NCBI GenBank assembly: GCA_002696025.1
Contig: NZQU01000036.1
Span: 1 to 9,530 of the forward strand
DNA length: 9,530 nucleotides
Source: Crocinitomicaceae bacterium
GTDB lineage: Bacteria; Bacteroidota; Bacteroidia; Flavobacteriales_D; Crocinitomicaceae
Reading direction: 5' to 3'
The notes below the pieces were generated by a model. That model did no database searches and had not been told where the DNA came from. It saw only the letters and a list, made by a program, of their open reading frames with translations. Both the position numbers and the translations under genes were made by a program. Each line of letters starts with the position of its first letter. Positions within the stretch are counted from its first letter, which is position 1. Of this stretch, positions 7,529 through 9,530 are shown piece by piece.

Positions 7529-7786
7529 TTAATCATCATAACCATACTTTTTATCGAGCTTATTCATGAGTTTTACATATATAAAAATCAATATCACAAA
7601 CACATAAATAGATCCTTGCTGTGCAAACCAAAAGCCAAGCTTAAAACCACCCAAACGAATTGCATTCAATTCTTCAACCCAAAGAATTCCTGCACCAAAA
7701 GAAACCAAAAACCATATGCTTAAAAGTATAAATAGCAGTCTTATGTTTTCTTTCCAATATTGTTTTTGGTTTTGCGAATTCTCCAT
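7529..7786 (-). CDS. Sodium/substrate symporter small subunit (DUF4212)
   Basis: This 85-residue membrane protein has two hydrophobic segments at about 16-36 and 51-72. It matches the DUF4212 small-subunit family: YWKENIRLL at the start, IWFLVSFGAGIL in the first helix, GGFKLGFWFAQQGSIYVF leading into the second, and a charged MNKLDKKYG end. Members are found directly upstream of large sodium:solute symporters, as here, and are thought to be a partner subunit of the transporter. It is the first gene of the minus-strand operon. The ATG at 7786 places the conserved YW at residues 10-11, as expected. No Shine-Dalgarno sequence is visible. Confidence 0.92.
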   Translation of the reverse strand: MENSQNQKQYWKENIRLLFILLSIWFLVSFGAGILWVEELNAIRLGGFKLGFWFAQQGSIYVFVILIFIYVKLMNKLDKKYGYDD

Positions 7787-7891
7787 TTATAAATATGTTT
7801 AAAATGAAAATACATAAAATAATTTTAACCTGCCGACTTTAAATATTGTAACTCTTTCTAAGATATCGGTTGTATCTTCACAAGATACTCC
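7787..7891. promoter_or_regulatory. Divergent intergenic region with candidate promoters for both flanking genes
   Basis: This 105-base AT-rich region separates the minus-strand symporter operon from the plus-strand CHAP gene, so promoters for both directions should lie here. Compared with the Bacteroidota consensus (TTG, then about 20 bases, then TAnnTTTG), only partial matches are seen: plus-strand TTG at 7846-7848 with TATCTTCA at 7873-7880 (spacing 24, longer than usual), and minus-strand TATTTTCA (7812 down to 7805) without a clear TTG. Individual boxes are weak; the assignment rests mainly on gene orientation. Confidence 0.4.
7860..7888 (+). repeat. Nested inverted repeats: three AAGATA/TATCTT half-sites before the CHAP start codon
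   Basis: AAGATA at 7860-7865 is followed by TATCTT at 7873-7878 and AAGATA again at 7882-7887. The central and right copies form a perfect 7-base inverted repeat, GTATCTT-CAC-AAGATAC (7872-7888), ending three bases before the ATG at 7892. The left and central copies form an alternative 6-base repeat with a 7-base spacer. It could be an operator for a dimeric regulator, or a pair of mutually exclusive RNA hairpins over the ribosome-binding region. No function is known from sequence alone. Confidence 0.5.
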
Positions 7892-8497
7892 ATGAAAAAA
7901 ACAATTATTACGTTATTATTAATTTGTCTTAGCATCTATTTGTATGTAAATGCAAAAAATCCAACTAATAAGCCGCCAAATAATAAAATCACAGTTAAAT
8001 CTAATCAAATAAAATGTGGGGACTCTATTGGATCACATAATGGAATTACTGCATATTACAATGATGGTTTTAATTCCTGTGGATCGGGAAGACATATGAG
8101 TTCAGATGGCTATTCTTATGGGTTTAAATGGCAGTGTGTTGAATATATAAGACGGTATTACAAAGATTATTATAAGCATGAAATGAGTCGTTGGGGAAAT
8201 GCCTCTGATTACTTTAGAAATAATCTTGCACATGGAGCAATTAATACAGAAAGAAATTTAATTCAATATAAAAATGGCCATACAGAAAAACCCAAAGAAG
8301 GAGATATTTTGGTTTTTCAAAACATCGCACCTCCTTACGGTCATGTTAGACTGGTTACTAAAGTAAATGGATCCGTAATAAATGTAATTGAACAAAATAC
8401 GGGAACAAGTTGCTATAGCACACTTGGATTATCTAAAAACGGAAACAATTGGCTTATTTCTGATGAGTGCACCGGTTTTTTAAGAAAGGAAGAGTAA
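7892..8497 (+). CDS. Secreted CHAP-domain amidase/peptidase
   Basis: This 201-residue protein has an N-terminal hydrophobic signal (residues 4-21, possible cleavage after VNA) with no lipobox, so export to the periplasm or beyond is likely. The CHAP domain (cysteine, histidine-dependent amidohydrolase/peptidase) spans about 50-197. Landmarks are YGFKWQCVEYIRRYY with catalytic C82, GDILVF at 137-142, GHVRLVTKV with catalytic H151, and VIEQN with E167 as the likely third residue. The KWQCVEY(I/V)RR form resembles the amidase domain of glutathionylspermidine synthetase/amidase as well as cell-wall endopeptidases, so the substrate could be peptidoglycan cross-bridges or another amide. Four further cysteines (42, 63, 174, 193) could make disulfides. 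The start has nested inverted repeats directly upstream. A small lipoprotein gene follows 33 bases later on the same strand. Confidence 0.85.
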   Translation: MKKTIITLLLICLSIYLYVNAKNPTNKPPNNKITVKSNQIKCGDSIGSHNGITAYYNDGFNSCGSGRHMSSDGYSYGFKWQCVEYIRRYYKDYYKHEMSRWGNASDYFRNNLAHGAINTERNLIQYKNGHTEKPKEGDILVFQNIAPPYGHVRLVTKVNGSVINVIEQNTGTSCYSTLGLSKNGNNWLISDECTGFLRKEE

Positions 8498-8504
8498 TCT
8501 TTTT

Positions 8505-8512
8505 TAAATTTG
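8505..8512 (+). promoter_or_regulatory. Candidate Bacteroidota -7 box upstream of the small lipoprotein gene
   Basis: TAAATTTG at 8505-8512 matches the TAnnTTTG element exactly and lies 18 bases before the ATG at 8531. No TTG occurs at the usual -33 distance, where the sequence is a T-run instead. In DNA this AT-rich a chance match is quite possible. If real, the lipoprotein has its own promoter in addition to read-through from the CHAP gene. Confidence 0.25.
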
Positions 8513-8530
8513 TTTTAAAATAAAACTGCA

Positions 8531-9067
8531 ATGAACTTATTTGTAAACAAACTCTTTATATTCTTTTCATTAATTTTTCTACTTGCTTCATGTGGTGGCT
8601 CTTCCGAAATGGATTTTGTCGAAATAAAATCTATTTTGCTTCAAAAAAATGGATTAATTGCCGGCATAGAACTTGGAGAATCAATAGAAGATATTAAAAG
8701 CAAAAAATTAAACGGTTTTGTTTTAGATGATAAACCAATAGAAAACCACCAAATTCTAAGAAGGAAATATGGAAGCGATTGGGAGGACAATCAAGTTGTA
8801 ATTGGACTTCAAATGGAAGACGACAAAGTCAAAAATATAGAGGCTATAATATATGGTGGTTTATCAGAAAATAGAATTAAACTAAAACAATTTATGTCAG
8901 AAATTTTCAATCACTTTGATGCACGATTTAAACGTATTGGAAATGAATCTTGGGAGTTTAAAAATTCAGATGACGTAACAATTGAAATTAGCTGCTCCAG
9001 CATGGTTATTGGAGAAAATCTTGATGATCAATTTGAGCAAATCAACATACAAATAGGAAAAAAATAA
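8531..9067 (+). CDS. Small lipoprotein of unknown function
   Basis: I do not recognise this 178-residue protein. A signal peptide with a strong hydrophobic core (8-19) ends in LLASC, with Cys21 as the lipidation site, followed by GGSSEMD; thus it is a predicted periplasm-facing or surface lipoprotein. The mature domain is hydrophilic and mixed alpha/beta by eye. An early segment, LIAGIELGESIEDIK at about 42-56, recalls the G-x-x-L-G-x-(S/T)-x-x-x-(I/V) opening of small envelope domains such as SmpA/OmlA and BLIP-like folds, but this likeness is weak. Later strands alternate charged and hydrophobic residues, and the C-terminus is INIQIGKK. It lies 33 bases after the CHAP amidase on the same strand, so the two may be co-expressed. 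An inhibitor or accessory role for that enzyme is possible but not shown. Confidence 0.7.
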   Translation: MNLFVNKLFIFFSLIFLLASCGGSSEMDFVEIKSILLQKNGLIAGIELGESIEDIKSKKLNGFVLDDKPIENHQILRRKYGSDWEDNQVVIGLQMEDDKVKNIEAIIYGGLSENRIKLKQFMSEIFNHFDARFKRIGNESWEFKNSDDVTIEISCSSMVIGENLDDQFEQINIQIGKK

Positions 9068-9084
9068 ATCCCAACTTGGACTAA

Positions 9085-9097
9085 GCCTTATAGAGGC
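9085..9097. terminator. Weak hairpin between convergent genes
   Basis: The 45-base gap between the lipoprotein stop and the convergent T9SS-protein stop holds a small hairpin, GCCTT-ATA-GAGGC (four Watson-Crick pairs plus one T-G). The T-rich tract on the plus strand begins about 18 bases later, too far for a textbook terminator. It is the only candidate in the gap. Confidence 0.2.
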
Positions 9098-9112
9098 AAA
9101 ACATAGTAAAAA

Positions 9113-9530
9113 TTATTTTTTTATTACTCTAAAATATTGATTTTTATTGTCTGCAAATACCTTAAACAAATATAACCCTTTGTTGATTTTAAGTTTAACT
9201 TCAATCGATTGAGTATTCAAATAGTTTTCATTTTGCACCAATTTACCACTATAATCAAATATTTCTAATCTTACCTCGGAATAATTGTTTGTCAAGTCAA
9301 TTGACACAAAATCACCTGCAGGGTTTGGATATAAAGAAAACTCACCACTATATAAATCGTTAAAAGTTGATGCAGCAGAAAAAGCTAAACAATTAGAGGT
9401 GTCTATGCACCCTACATTTGAGACAACTACACCATATAAGCCTCCAATAGGTGGAGTGTAAGCCGGATAACTAGTAACTGATAGAACAGAATCAGTTGCA
9501 CAATCAAACCAAGAATAACTAGGACCAAAA
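9113..9530 (-). CDS. T9SS type A sorting domain protein, partial (N-terminus missing)
   Basis: This is the last 138 residues of a larger exported protein whose 5' part lies beyond the right edge; the frame is open to the boundary. The C-terminal 70 or so residues form the type IX secretion sorting domain: FSLYPNPAGDFVSIDL (about 9338-9293), a strand IFDYSGKLVQ, then GLYLFKVF and a basic end YFRVIKK. This domain directs export across the outer membrane and surface attachment or release, and is restricted to Bacteroidota and close relatives. Before it lies SYSWFDCATDSVLSVTSYPAYTPP-type sequence ending in CIDTSNC, a repeat typical of large multi-domain flavobacterial surface proteins. The GTG near 9307 is not a start: the family motif extends through it. 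The function of the missing N-terminal region is unknown. Confidence 0.9.
   Translation of the reverse strand, partial: FGPSYSWFDCATDSVLSVTSYPAYTPPIGGLYGVVVSNVGCIDTSNCLAFSAASTFNDLYSGEFSLYPNPAGDFVSIDLTNNYSEVRLEIFDYSGKLVQNENYLNTQSIEVKLKINKGLYLFKVFADNKNQYFRVIKK

Noticed and set aside
7520..7723. Plus-strand open frame opposite the DUF4212 gene
   Set aside because: It is antisense to a gene that matches its family along its whole length.
9108..9120. AAAAA-TTA-TTTTT palindrome as a terminator
   Set aside because: It has only A-T pairs, overlaps the stop codon of the minus-strand gene, and is expected by chance in AT-rich DNA.
9113..9307. A complete 64-residue protein starting at GTG 9307
   Set aside because: The T9SS motif continues upstream through this codon, so it is the tail of a longer gene.
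1..9530. CRISPR arrays, tRNA or rRNA genes, insertion sequences, integration sites
   Set aside because: No regularly spaced repeats, cloverleaf-forming segments, transposase or integrase sequence or flanking direct repeats were seen on either strand.

Overview
This is an AT-rich stretch (roughly one third G+C) of a chromosome from a member of the Bacteroidota, most likely a flavobacterial-type marine or aquatic bacterium. Four things point there: a type IX secretion (T9SS) C-terminal sorting domain at the right edge; a short AMP nucleosidase of the form common in this phylum; a DUF4212 small subunit paired with an acetate-type sodium:solute symporter; and start sites without clear Shine-Dalgarno sequences, with SC-type lipoprotein signals. 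No rRNA, tRNA, IS element, CRISPR array or phage gene is visible. The window is densely coded and looks like ordinary chromosome rather than a genomic island.

Layout. (1) Bases 2-3746, plus strand: the end of the DNA polymerase III delta-prime gene (holB, cut by the left edge); then a 753-residue fusion of an aminoglycoside-phosphotransferase-like kinase and a class III PLP aminotransferase/phospho-lyase; then, overlapping it by one base, a small lipoprotein with a lysozyme/transglycosylase-like catalytic pattern. (2) Bases 3743-7786, minus strand: a tight four-gene operon read right to left, DUF4212 small subunit, large sodium:solute symporter, AMP nucleosidase, cation:proton antiporter, with gaps of 12, 9 and 15 bases. 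Its last stop codon overlaps the stop of the convergent lipoprotein gene. (3) Bases 7787-7891: the only divergent intergenic region, carrying nested inverted repeats just before the next start codon. (4) Bases 7892-9067, plus strand: a secreted CHAP-domain amidase followed by a small lipoprotein of unknown function. (5) Bases 9113-9530, minus strand: the C-terminal end of a T9SS-exported protein, cut by the right edge.

How the genes may work together. The minus-strand operon joins sodium-driven uptake of a small carboxylate (acetate or similar) with a transporter that could restore the sodium gradient, and with an enzyme that removes AMP, which is produced when acetate is activated by acetyl-CoA synthetase; the metabolic link is inference. 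The kinase/PLP-lyase fusion should phosphorylate a hydroxylated amine and then eliminate phosphate and ammonia from the product. Its tight coupling to a muramidase-like lipoprotein, plus a CHAP amidase elsewhere in the window, suggests a cell-wall or envelope-amine theme. The fusion with its overlapping lipoprotein, the nested repeats before the CHAP gene, and the CHAP/lipoprotein pair are the points most worth a second look.
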